Assembly: GCA_963785585.1 (NCBI GenBank)
Contig: CAWAVW010000003.1
Span: 124,001-188,000 of the forward strand
DNA length: 64,000 nucleotides
Direction of reading: 5' to 3'
From: Palsa-295 sp963785585
GTDB taxonomy: Bacteria > Acidobacteriota > Terriglobia > Acidiferrales > UBA7541
Shown: positions 43,185 to 51,113 of the stretch, one piece after another
Layout of the letters: each line of letters begins with the position of its first letter
Position numbering within the stretch: the stretch's first letter is position 1
The notes under the pieces: generated by a model
What the model was told of the DNA's origin: nothing
The model's input: the letters and a program-made list of their open reading frames with translations, nothing else
Databases searched by the model: none
Made by a program: the position numbers and the translations under genes

Positions 43185-44222
43185 TCAGTTTTGCTTTATG
43201 AATCCTGGGCGGCCCTCGCGAATTCTTTTCGAAAAATCGAGCGCGTTTCCAGCGGCCTGGGCGGCGGGATTGATATAGGCGGCCTTCTTTAAGTCTGCGA
43301 AGGGCAAGCCTCCCGCCAAATTTCCCTTTTCGTATTCCATCTGGTCGCTATGCCCATTCAGCAAGTAACGCCAATCCAATTTCGGCGGCGCGCCGAGAGT
43401 CAATTCCGTCATCTGCTTGAAGATCACTGTAGTGCAATTATTCGTCAGCGCGTTGTACCACTGGGGGTGCTGGCGAAGCTCGTCGGCTCGCTTCAGATAT
43501 TCCAAAAATAGTGCTTGGGCAAATGCCGGATCGGCTTTCGTCCGGTACAGGAACACATCCTCGCCCTTGCGATAATTCGTTCGCAGCTTGATCAAATCGC
43601 GTTCGTCGGCAATTACATAGACGAGCGTATATTTGCGGAAAAATCCCTGAATCGCGGAATACTCCTGTCCGGCGACCTTGCGCGTCTCAATGGACATTGC
43701 TACATGGTCATCGTCGCCGATCTGAAAACTCAGAATGGTGTGGGCGATCCAGGGCGAGCCCCAGTATGTGATGAAAAAGTCGATTCCGCGGACATCGGAT
43801 AGTTTTACTTCTTTCGTAATCCACGAACACGTATAGTCGAATTCGCTTCGGTACTCGCAGTGCCGAAAATTGTGAATCAAGACGTCTTCGCCGCGAATCT
43901 CCGCCCACGGCATTTGCGACACGTCCGCCTGCCACGCCCGGTCGTTCGAAGGCTTCAGCGATAGCCACCAAACGAGCACGATCAAAAACCCTCCGGCCAA
44001 AATGAGCATTCGAGGTTGAGAGCCGCTGAAAACGAAGCAAGCGCTCAGAATCAGCGCAGCGTACGCGATCGAAGCAGGGATTCGCAGGGAAGGAATGTTG
44101 AAATCAAAATATAGCGCCGCGCAGCACCAAATGGTTGCCAGAGTCAGCGCGAAAAAACCGAACGTCAACCCGATTCTCCGGCAAACGCGCTTCCAACGGG
44201 GGCTCGTTTGCTCAGTCTGCAT
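43185..44222 (-). CDS. DUF4105 membrane protein
   Basis: 345-residue protein with a long N-terminal membrane part (helices near residues 15-37, 45-62 and 70-88) and a soluble part. The soluble part includes DVLIHNFRHCEYRSE, GIDFFITYWGSPWIAHTILSF and the YNALTNNCTTVIF segment typical of DUF4105, a fold with a Cys/His pair suggestive of a papain-like peptidase or amidase. I know no proven function. It stands alone on the minus strand, convergent to the mutarotase gene with a 46-base gap. Confidence 0.75.
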   Translation of the reverse strand: MQTEQTSPRWKRVCRRIGLTFGFFALTLATIWCCAALYFDFNIPSLRIPASIAYAALILSACFVFSGSQPRMLILAGGFLIVLVWWLSLKPSNDRAWQADVSQMPWAEIRGEDVLIHNFRHCEYRSEFDYTCSWITKEVKLSDVRGIDFFITYWGSPWIAHTILSFQIGDDDHVAMSIETRKVAGQEYSAIQGFFRKYTLVYVIADERDLIKLRTNYRKGEDVFLYRTKADPAFAQALFLEYLKRADELRQHPQWYNALTNNCTTVIFKQMTELTLGAPPKLDWRYLLNGHSDQMEYEKGNLAGGLPFADLKKAAYINPAAQAAGNALDFSKRIREGRPGFIKQN

Positions 44223-44297
44223 TTATTGGCCCGTCGGTGCGATTCACCGCGTGGCAGGCGTGCTTCTTCTCGACGCGATCGCCAACGAACGTCCGGC

Positions 44298-45470
44298 TCA
44301 TGGCTTTGCAGGTTCGTTCTTCCAGAAATCGATTCCCGCCGCTTGCGATCCTACGTCCAAAGTACCGACGGTTTTCAATGACGCCAGATCGATCACTTCC
44401 ACCGTTCCGGGTTCCGCGCCCACGCCCTCCACCGAGACGAAAGCATATCGATCGTCCGGAGTCACCACGACGCCGTGGACGACTTTTCGTTTCGTTGGCA
44501 GATGAGCTAATTCCTTGCCCGCTTTTGGATCGAACACCGACACCGATTGTCCGCGCTTGTTCGTCGCGATTAAGCGGCCGTCCTTCGTCATGGCCAGATT
44601 ATAAACGCCGTTGCCGGCAGGAAATCTCCGTGCCGCCTTCCAGGACGCTACATCGATCGCCACGATCTCGTTGGACTTGTTGCAGGCGACGTACACTTCG
44701 GATCCATCGTTGGAGGGCTGCGCCCAGGTGGGCACGCACGTCAGCGCCGCCATTTTCATTTGCCCGTGCGGCGCGCCGTCCATCCCCATTTCTTGTCCGG
44801 CATTCAAAAGAAAATACCGCGCCACGGCAAACTGCTGCGTATCGATCTCCGCCAGCATGTCGTCCATCATGCAAGCCGAATAGTGCTTCGTTCCTTGCGG
44901 ATTTAGCCGAGAACCGTGCGGCATCGTGCACGTTGTGATCCGCTTTACTTCGACCATTCCATCGGTTGCCACCACGGAAATCGACGAAGGCTCCATCGGT
45001 CCGTGAAAATTTGCGTTGGCGACGTAAACAAACTCGCCATCCTTGGAAATATCGGTCGTCGCCGGAAACAATCCAAGAGGCGTGTACTTCACCAGCTCGT
45101 CCGTGCCGGTCTTAAATTTCCAGAGCGATCCATCGGGTTGTCCATGCCCCACCGATACGTACAAAAATTGCTTATCGGGAGATACGGCGATGCCGTGCGG
45201 TCCGTTGATGTCCATCGGCATCAAACCGATGTGCGTTTCATGTTCCTTGGTCAGCCCGTGCGGTCCATATCGAACCAGCGTGATTTTGTCTGCGCCTTCG
45301 CTAACCACGTACACCAGATAATCCTGCGTGGGCCCTGCAATCGGAGCTTCGAGTGGCGGATGATCGGGTGCAGCGCTTTGCGCGAATAGGCGTACAGGAA
45401 CGATCAGGCACGCGATAACAGCGAACGTGAAAAATACCAGACGCACAGACCGGACTTCACGACTCGCCAT
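44298..45470 (-). CDS. Secreted YncE-like beta-propeller protein
   Basis: 390-residue exported protein. The signal peptide is MASREVRSVRLVFFTFAVIACLIVPVRLFAQ. Repeated blades of the 40-residue type follow, each with a NGPHGIAVSPDKQFLYVSVG or GAEPGTVEVIDLASLKTVG pattern, as in YncE/cytochrome cd1-like and lactonase-like propellers. ATG 45470 has AGAAGG upstream; an in-frame ATG at 45488 overlaps the ThyX stop codon (TGATG) but has no ribosome site. Function and ligand unknown; periplasmic or extracellular binding is likely. Confidence 0.8.
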   Translation of the reverse strand: MASREVRSVRLVFFTFAVIACLIVPVRLFAQSAAPDHPPLEAPIAGPTQDYLVYVVSEGADKITLVRYGPHGLTKEHETHIGLMPMDINGPHGIAVSPDKQFLYVSVGHGQPDGSLWKFKTGTDELVKYTPLGLFPATTDISKDGEFVYVANANFHGPMEPSSISVVATDGMVEVKRITTCTMPHGSRLNPQGTKHYSACMMDDMLAEIDTQQFAVARYFLLNAGQEMGMDGAPHGQMKMAALTCVPTWAQPSNDGSEVYVACNKSNEIVAIDVASWKAARRFPAGNGVYNLAMTKDGRLIATNKRGQSVSVFDPKAGKELAHLPTKRKVVHGVVVTPDDRYAFVSVEGVGAEPGTVEVIDLASLKTVGTLDVGSQAAGIDFWKNEPAKP

Positions 45471-45487
45471 GCGCCTTCTCTCGAACA

Positions 45488-47080
45488 TCAGATTCGCCGC
45501 TGGATATTGGGGAAATCGAGCCACACTTTTATTCCGCAGAAGTGCGATCCTTCCGTGCAGATCGGAGTCGAAATTCCCGCGCGCAGATGGCAAGGCGGAC
45601 CGATGTATCGCGCGAGTTCGGGAAACAGCTTTCGCACTTGTTCCACTTCTTCCATCGATGACTGGTAGATTTCTTCCTGAGCGTTGAAGCAAGTCCGCAT
45701 CGTCCACTTGTGAAGTAAATGCAGCAGTGCGCCCGTTTCCACCAGCCGGATCGATTTCGCATTGGGTAGCAAGTAGAGCGCGAACTCGTGCGGTACGCCG
45801 CGATCGACCAAATCGTTCTTGGCCGTCCAAGCCTCTTCCATCGCTTGTTGGTAAATCTCTCGGGCGCGAGGGTTTTCGCGGATGAGCGCGGGCGTGATGT
45901 AGTCGGGCGAACGCGTGTCGGCGAGCGTCAGAAGGGGCCGCGAACCCGGCACCATCCGGTGCCTTTGGTCCTGGCTGTCTGCCGTATGGCTGATCTTTTT
46001 CGCAAACGTAAAATTCGCGTGTTGTAGCGCGCGCATGATCGGCGCGTGTACACCCACGTTGAGTGTTTCGCGCCGGTAAGCATTCCGCGCTGGATTCATC
46101 ACGCGGTCTACCGCTTCGGCATCCGGACATTCCGCCGATGTTAAGCCCATCACCGCACGGTAGGACTCCGCAATCACGGTCAGGGCATTCGGCGAGTAGT
46201 CCACCAACTTCGCCGTCAGGCCTCCCAATTTCCCGTCAAACTCGCGCGCAAACGCCTCGCCGTCGTGGATCGGCTGATTCCATTCCGGGGGAGCCTCCAT
46301 CGGCTCGTTGTCGAAGCGGTCGAAGAATTCAGGTTCTACTTCCCGGACGCGCTCGACCATCTCGCCAATTACAGCGCGCGCTTCGCTGGGCGTGTCGCTG
46401 GCCGCCTGCATTCTGCGAAGGCGGTGCAGCACGATTCCAGAGACGGTATGGACCATCGTGGTGAATGCAGCCACCGGCAAAACGTAACGCGCGACCTCAA
46501 TCGCGCGCTTTCCGGATTGCCGCTCTACCTTCTGCACCCGCTTGGGATGCGACATCTCGCTCACGTGCCAGATGTCCGCTAATATCTCCCGCGCCGATGG
46601 CTCGAGCACCCTCGTCAACTCGCGATAGTGCTCCCACGACCTCGCCACCGCATTTTCGTAAATCGCCCGCTCGGCGGCGCCAAACGAAGCACTCTCCGGC
46701 GGCATGTATGCCTGCGCGCGATCCAGTCGCACGTAGCGCTGGCTCTGCTGCTCGGAGTTGTAAAAGGGATGCGCGTGCAGGAATGACCAGACAAACTGCC
46801 GGCTCACGTTCTCCAAGCCGAACTCGAAATGGGCGTGCTGGAAAACGGTATGATGGCCGGAATAATACGTCGCCGAGCCGATGGTGACGCGCTGCTTTTC
46901 GGTGATTTCTTCCGGCCCGATCAAGTGAGTGGAATAGCAAGTGCGGGCTGCCGCGATCGCAGAGTCAAACGAGCCGCGGAAATGGTTGCGCAGGGTAACG
47001 CGAGGCGCTCCCGTTTCCATCCGCGGTTCAGAACCAGAGTCGGAAGCTTGCGATACGCGCGTGGCCATTGGAACCCGCAT
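45488..47080 (-). CDS. thyX: Two-domain flavin-dependent thymidylate synthase (ThyX)
   Basis: 530 residues, about twice the usual ThyX, with two tandem ThyX-like halves. The N-terminal half (about 25-260) has YYSGHHTVFQHAHFEFGLEN and the end of the ThyX motif, SEQQSQRYVR, but the RHR of RHRxxSxNExSxRY is replaced by a WSFLHAH stretch. The C-terminal half (about 280-500) has ARNAYRRETLNVGVH, HTADSQDQRHRMVPGSRP, and TCFNAQEEIYQ. ThyX makes dTMP with FADH2 and methylene-tetrahydrofolate. ATG 47080 is used; ATG 47068 is possible. Whether either half is active is uncertain. No ThyA is seen here. Confidence 0.82.
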   Translation of the reverse strand: MRVPMATRVSQASDSGSEPRMETGAPRVTLRNHFRGSFDSAIAAARTCYSTHLIGPEEITEKQRVTIGSATYYSGHHTVFQHAHFEFGLENVSRQFVWSFLHAHPFYNSEQQSQRYVRLDRAQAYMPPESASFGAAERAIYENAVARSWEHYRELTRVLEPSAREILADIWHVSEMSHPKRVQKVERQSGKRAIEVARYVLPVAAFTTMVHTVSGIVLHRLRRMQAASDTPSEARAVIGEMVERVREVEPEFFDRFDNEPMEAPPEWNQPIHDGEAFAREFDGKLGGLTAKLVDYSPNALTVIAESYRAVMGLTSAECPDAEAVDRVMNPARNAYRRETLNVGVHAPIMRALQHANFTFAKKISHTADSQDQRHRMVPGSRPLLTLADTRSPDYITPALIRENPRAREIYQQAMEEAWTAKNDLVDRGVPHEFALYLLPNAKSIRLVETGALLHLLHKWTMRTCFNAQEEIYQSSMEEVEQVRKLFPELARYIGPPCHLRAGISTPICTEGSHFCGIKVWLDFPNIQRRI

Positions 47081-47130
47081 TGTACACCGACCACGCTCTG
47101 CTTTCATTCCGCCAGCGCGCCGAAACAAAA

Positions 47131-47157
47131 AAGCCCCGGCCGGATGGCGCGGGGCTT
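47131..47157 (-). terminator. Intrinsic terminator of rpmE
   Basis: Read on the minus strand, AAGCCCC (47157-47151) pairs with GGGGCTT (47137-47131) and is followed by a run of T residues (47132 down to 47127). It lies 38 bases after the rpmE stop codon and before thyX, so it should end the short ribosomal transcript. Confidence 0.75.
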
Positions 47158-47194
47158 TGACTTCGCAATCTTGAACGACCGAAAACCCAACCGC

Positions 47195-47419
47195 TTACTT
47201 CTTAACCGATGCGGCCTTATCGGCGTATTTCTTCTGGAAACGCTCGACGCGGCCCGCTGTGTCGATCAGTTTCTGCTTGCCGGTGAAAAATGGGTGGCAG
47301 TTGGAGCAGATTTCCACGCGAATCGTCTGGCCCTTGAATGTGGACCGCGAATCAAACGCGTTTCCGCAGGCGCACTGAACTTTCACTTCGTGATAATCGG
47401 GGTGAATTCCTTCTTTCAT
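47195..47419 (-). CDS. rpmE: 50S ribosomal protein L31
   Basis: Zinc-binding type L31, 74 residues. The four ligands are Cys16, Cys18, Cys38 and Cys41 (QCACGNAF and ICSNCHPF). ATG 47419 is preceded by CAGGAG; the longer reading from 47464 adds residues not found in L31. It has its own promoter (47532-47504) and terminator (47157-47131), so it appears monocistronic. Confidence 0.95.
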   Translation of the reverse strand: MKEGIHPDYHEVKVQCACGNAFDSRSTFKGQTIRVEICSNCHPFFTGKQKLIDTAGRVERFQKKYADKAASVKK

Positions 47420-47479
47420 AAATAGCTCCTGTTGGCTGGCCGGTCTGCGCGACTCTTGACCCAAGCGATACAGTCGCGT

Positions 47480-47492
47480 CGCTAGGCTAGCG
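47480..47492. repeat. 13-bp palindrome in the rpmE leader
   Basis: CGCTAG-G-CTAGCG is a perfect palindrome located a few bases after the predicted rpmE transcription start (about 47497 on the minus strand). It could be a protein operator or fold a short RNA hairpin. It does not resemble an AT-rich Zur box. Confidence 0.4.
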
Positions 47493-47503
47493 GCTAAACC
47501 TCG

Positions 47504-47532
47504 ATTATACCGTAGGCCTGACCGGAATCCAA
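47504..47532 (-). promoter_or_regulatory. rpmE promoter
   Basis: On the minus strand TTGGAT (47532-47527) and TATAAT (47509-47504) are separated by exactly 17 bases, a good sigma-70-type promoter. The predicted start is near 47497, giving a leader of roughly 78 bases before ATG 47419. Confidence 0.65.
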
Positions 47533-47591
47533 GTTGGTCGTCGTGAATGCGAAATCGAGCCAGAATTGCGGATAATTTGGGGGCGTGAGCC

Positions 47592-48881
47592 TCACGAAAC
47601 GAAGGAACAGCCCACGCGTGCTCGGCCCGAAGAAAGCCGCAACGCGTACGTCTTCCGAAGCATTACTCGCACCGGAGGCAAGATCGGCACGTGAAGTACC
47701 GCGTTGAATTGATTGGGAACTTCGTCTTCGCGATCGAGTACTAACGCTACACCGCCGTAACTGAGATCGAGAACCGTCGCCGTCCTCTGAACCGCGTCGG
47801 AGAGTTCTGCGTAAGACTTCGTCCCCGCCAGCGAGATTCGCTCCCATTTCCTGTGTTCCGACGACGTCGCGGGAGTACCAACGGGGGTCGAGCTGGGTCC
47901 CGGAACCGCCGAGATCCGCGACGACCCGCTCGCGGGAACGACTTCGGGACTTGACGTTACCCTCTCAACGCGCGAAAGCGTTGGCTCTTGCCGGGGCTCT
48001 TGTCGTGGTTCTTGTCGTGGCGCTTGCATCAACGGAGCATCTTCGCGCGGTGGGAATGTCTCGAGCGGGATCACCCGAGCGGTTCCTCGCGTCGAGTGTT
48101 TCAATTGGTAGAGGCGCTGGTCCGCCAGATCGAGCAGCGCACTCTTCTGATCTCCATCCACCGGATGTACTGCGATGCCGAAATCCAGTGTCACCCCGAC
48201 GGTCAACTTCAGCGGCCTAACATCGTTTTCGTACTGCGAACGGACGCGACGGCATAGCGTCATCGCTTGCTCCGGCTCGGTTTGGGGTAGCAATAGCGAA
48301 AATTCATCTCCACCAATTCGAAAGGCAAAATCCGAAGCCCGAAGCGTTTTGCGCAGCGTGGACGCCGCGAGTTGCAAAACCTGGTCGCCTTGCAGGTGTC
48401 CGTGCCGGTCGTTCACTTCTTTCAGCTTGTGTAAATCCAAAATCACTACGGAAAGCTGCTGTCCATAGCGTTTCGCGCGATTCAATTCTTTGTCGAAATA
48501 TTCGTCGAACAGGCGCCGATTATAAAGACCTGTCAACGCGTCGGTGGCCGCGTTGATTTGCAATTTCTTGAAATCGTCGTATTCCATCAGGATCGGAACA
48601 CGAAGAAAATTCGAAGAAGCCAGCACGTCCACCATCGCTGTCTTCAGCGAAACGCGCTTGCCCAGCGTTTCGGAAAGTTCGCGGCGGCGCATCAGGATGC
48701 GATCCCAATACTCGTTGCTTTGGGCATCGCTGATGTCGATCTGCGCAATGGTGCGGAAGAATTGCCGCAGAAATTGTCCGCGGACCGATTCGTCAATTCC
48801 TTCCAACGTCTCAACAAGCAGATCGAGGAAAGAGTCTTCCGCCGAGGGCTGCGGCTGGGAGGCTTCGCCGGGCTGGGGCAT
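47592..48881 (-). CDS. Diguanylate cyclase with C-terminal PilZ domain
   Basis: 429-residue cytoplasmic protein. An N-terminal helical region (about 1-110) of no known family is followed by a GGDEF domain (about 120-285) with intact IGGDEFSLLL and an RxxD inhibitory site (RASD) five residues before it, so it should make c-di-GMP and be product-inhibited. A Pro/Gln-rich linker with three RQEP repeats leads to a PilZ domain (HRKWERISLAG, DLSYGGVAL) that should bind c-di-GMP. ATG 48881 is used; GTG 48926 would add 15 residues. The PilZ may read or regulate the cyclase's own product. Confidence 0.9.
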   Translation of the reverse strand: MPQPGEASQPQPSAEDSFLDLLVETLEGIDESVRGQFLRQFFRTIAQIDISDAQSNEYWDRILMRRRELSETLGKRVSLKTAMVDVLASSNFLRVPILMEYDDFKKLQINAATDALTGLYNRRLFDEYFDKELNRAKRYGQQLSVVILDLHKLKEVNDRHGHLQGDQVLQLAASTLRKTLRASDFAFRIGGDEFSLLLPQTEPEQAMTLCRRVRSQYENDVRPLKLTVGVTLDFGIAVHPVDGDQKSALLDLADQRLYQLKHSTRGTARVIPLETFPPREDAPLMQAPRQEPRQEPRQEPTLSRVERVTSSPEVVPASGSSRISAVPGPSSTPVGTPATSSEHRKWERISLAGTKSYAELSDAVQRTATVLDLSYGGVALVLDREDEVPNQFNAVLHVPILPPVRVMLRKTYALRLSSGRARVGCSFVS

Positions 48882-49088
48882 CAATAGGTTCCGAATTGGT
48901 AAAACATTCCCTGTTTCCAGGGACACGTGCGGGGGCTACTTTATCCTTGCAAGGGATAGTCCATTCATAGGCGAGAAATACCCGAGAAGGCTGTGCCCTA
49001 AGTCGCTTTCAGGGCTTAAGTTAACACATTTTCGCCAAACCTTCACGGCGAACGGCAATATGATCGCGTGCGGGAGGGTCAAACGATT

Positions 49089-49134
49089 CCACTTTTCGAC
49101 AATGCTTCGACCAAGAACCGAGTGCGAAAAGTGG
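49089..49134 (-). repeat. 10-bp inverted repeat after the PilZ gene
   Basis: CCACTTTTCG (49089-49098) and CGAAAAGTGG (49125-49134) are perfectly complementary with a 26-base loop. The repeat begins seven bases after the stop codon of the minus-strand PilZ gene, as expected of a 3' hairpin, but no U-run follows on that strand. On the plus strand it is followed by TAAAAAAT. Terminator or processing hairpin, unsure. The rest of the gap to the cyclase gene (48882-49088) holds nothing I can name. Confidence 0.45.
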
Positions 49135-49141
49135 TAAAAAA

Positions 49142-49504
49142 TCAGCCAATCGGCTTCAGGAATTCGACTCCCACCAAGTGCACGTCACCGGCTTCCTGTT
49201 GGCGCTTTACGCGCGCCTGGATGGGCGGCATTCCAGCCGGCACCAAGGCCGACGAGGTTATCGATGGGGCCGGGATCGTCAACGTCACAATTTCGTTCAC
49301 TCGCAGCGCTCTTGGACAGGTTACAAAAGCCCCTAAAGCACTAATATCAAGAGTCTTAGCAAGTTCCAAGAACTGCTCTCCGTGGGCGTCTTTACCGCGC
49401 ACAAACAGAGGTACCTGAAGATGGATTCTCTGGAATCGTCGCCGTTCGTCGTAAAAGGAAGATGCCGAGACCCGCTGCTGGAAAAGTGTTTCTTTCAACG
49501 CCAT
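49142..49504 (-). CDS. PilZ domain protein
   Basis: Single-domain c-di-GMP receptor candidate of about 120 residues. The binding residues are present: ERRRFQR (RxxxR) and DISALG (D/NxSxxG) 31 residues later. ATG 49504 is chosen because the reading upstream, to ATG 49588 or GTG 49624, is AT-rich, looks like leader and lacks a ribosome site. It is divergent from the histidine kinase gene, with 306 bases between them. Confidence 0.8.
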   Translation of the reverse strand: MALKETLFQQRVSASSFYDERRRFQRIHLQVPLFVRGKDAHGEQFLELAKTLDISALGAFVTCPRALRVNEIVTLTIPAPSITSSALVPAGMPPIQARVKRQQEAGDVHLVGVEFLKPIG

Positions 49505-49810
49505 TGGTACCCCAGTTGTAGTACTGCTACTGGTTCGCAATTTGAGTGCAACTCGCTGTTCATATTTTACATTTTGTAAACGTTTCATTATCAATCGCTT
49601 GAACCGTTCCCATTTTGCCACCACTTACTGACCACAAGTCATCCGTGTGATTTTACTCCCTAACATTTCCACCATTGTGCAAACTAGGACGCATTTACCA
49701 TTGACACCCCAGTGACCCTTTGCGAGCATTGCCCTTCCTGACGATCTCTCTTCGCTTTTTCGGCGAAAGGTGTGAAGTGGTGTATTTTTACCACGTTGGG
49801 GACGAGGCGC
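49505..49810. other. Divergent intergenic region, PilZ/histidine kinase
   Basis: 306 bases, clearly more AT-rich than the genes. It holds a perfect TTGACA at 49701-49706 (plus strand) with no convincing -10 at 16-18 bases, and a GTGGT/ACCAC inverted repeat at 49777-49794. No further ORF is credible. Confidence 0.5.
49777..49794 (+). repeat. Inverted repeat in the histidine kinase leader
   Basis: GTGGT (49777-49781) and ACCAC (49790-49794) flank GTATTTTT. It lies 17 bases before the preferred GTG start and just before the ribosome site (GGGGA at 49798-49802), so it could be an operator or a small RNA hairpin affecting translation. Confidence 0.35.
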
Positions 49811-51037
49811 GTGGCCAGTTTGACTAAATTAGTAACAGCGGACCAGCAGGCGGTTAGCCAGCAGGTTTTTCAGTTGGTTGCGAGCCTTTTGGATTCCCTT
49901 GATCGCCCCCTGATGGTCACGGACCGCGCGGGCCAATTGCTGTTTGCCAATCTGCACGCCCACGACACCCTGAAATCGAAAGGGAAAAATACTTCCGACG
50001 GTTTCAATTTGTTCACCGGCCTGTTGTTAGTGGACCGAAAGCAAATTCTGGCTCAGCTGGAAGGCGGAGAGCAGGAAGTGACCCTCTCGCTGGATAACGC
50101 GGAGGAACGCAATCGCGTTCGCATCCGGTGGCTCCCGGAACCGGATTGGCTGGTCGTTTTCATCGAGCCCGTTCTGGTTTCGCCCACCACGGACGAAGCA
50201 GAAATGCGTCAAACCGTTCAGGAGCTGATGCAAGAGCGCGAGATCACGTATCGCAACTTGCTTGCCGCGTATTTGCGCCTGCAGGAAGTAAACCGCCAGA
50301 AGACTGTATTTCTCGCCTCCGCCGCTCACGAGTTGAAAACGCCTTTGGCCGTTATGAAAGGCTACTACGACCTTTTGCTGACCGGCTCTCTCGGCAAAAT
50401 CAACGATCGCCAGCGCGAGACTCTTTTAGAGTCCAAGGAAAGCTGCGATCGGCTGGTCCGCCTGGTTTCCATGTTTTTGAATTATTCCGCGCTCGAGAGC
50501 GGAAAGCTCGTACTTCAGCTTCGCGAAAACGACCTTCGCGATTGCATCAACGATATCGCCGGGCGGTGGCAGGATGCCTTTCAGCGCGCCAAGGTTCGCC
50601 TGGAGATCAAAATCCATCCGGAACTACCCGCGTTCAAGTTCGACTACCAGAAAGTTCAACAGTGCATTGCCAACTTTTTGGACAACGCGCTGAAGCATAC
50701 TCCGATCAACGGATGCGTTACGCTGGTCGCCTCGCCTCATTTCTGGGAACGCCGTACCTCCGTCGCGTCTCCCACAAACGACCGGCGCCGGCGCGACGGC
50801 GGAAAAATAAACAGCGTACTGGTGTCCGTGTCCGATACAGGCAATGGAATCGCAGCCGAGTTTCATCAAGAAATTTTCGAGGAGTTCGTTCGTGTAGATC
50901 CTTCGTCTTCCGGCATGGGATTGGGTTTGGCAATCACCAAGCGATTAATTCAGGCGCATCGCGGCAAGGTCTGGGTGGACAGCGTGATCGGTACTGGCAG
51001 CTCGTTTTCATTCCTGCTTCCGATTAACGTTGAGTAA
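49811..51037 (+). CDS. PAS-containing sensor histidine kinase
   Basis: Cytoplasmic histidine kinase of about 408 residues without membrane helices. A PAS-like domain (about 15-125, DSLDRPLMVTDRAGQLLFAN) is followed by a coiled stretch, the H-box ASAAHELKTPLAVMKGYY (about residue 178), the N-box IANFLDNALKHTP, G1 VSDTGNGIA and G2 GMGLGLAITKRLI. A basic Arg-rich insertion (NDRRRRDGG) lies between the N- and G1-boxes. GTG 49811 fits the ribosome site GGGGA; GTG 49772 has its site only one base away. The response regulator gene 77 bases downstream is its natural partner. Confidence 0.9.
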   Translation: MASLTKLVTADQQAVSQQVFQLVASLLDSLDRPLMVTDRAGQLLFANLHAHDTLKSKGKNTSDGFNLFTGLLLVDRKQILAQLEGGEQEVTLSLDNAEERNRVRIRWLPEPDWLVVFIEPVLVSPTTDEAEMRQTVQELMQEREITYRNLLAAYLRLQEVNRQKTVFLASAAHELKTPLAVMKGYYDLLLTGSLGKINDRQRETLLESKESCDRLVRLVSMFLNYSALESGKLVLQLRENDLRDCINDIAGRWQDAFQRAKVRLEIKIHPELPAFKFDYQKVQQCIANFLDNALKHTPINGCVTLVASPHFWERRTSVASPTNDRRRRDGGKINSVLVSVSDTGNGIAAEFHQEIFEEFVRVDPSSSGMGLGLAITKRLIQAHRGKVWVDSVIGTGSSFSFLLPINVE

Positions 51038-51113
51038 CAGAGATTGGGGTTCGAAAGCAGTCGAAAGAGCGAAAGTTGGGCTGCGGACATCCTCCGCGCC
51101 ATAGGAAATCACG

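Noticed and set aside
45486..45488. ATG overlapping the thyX stop codon as start of the propeller gene
   Set aside because: No ribosome site; ATG 45470 has AGAAGG and gives a clean signal peptide.
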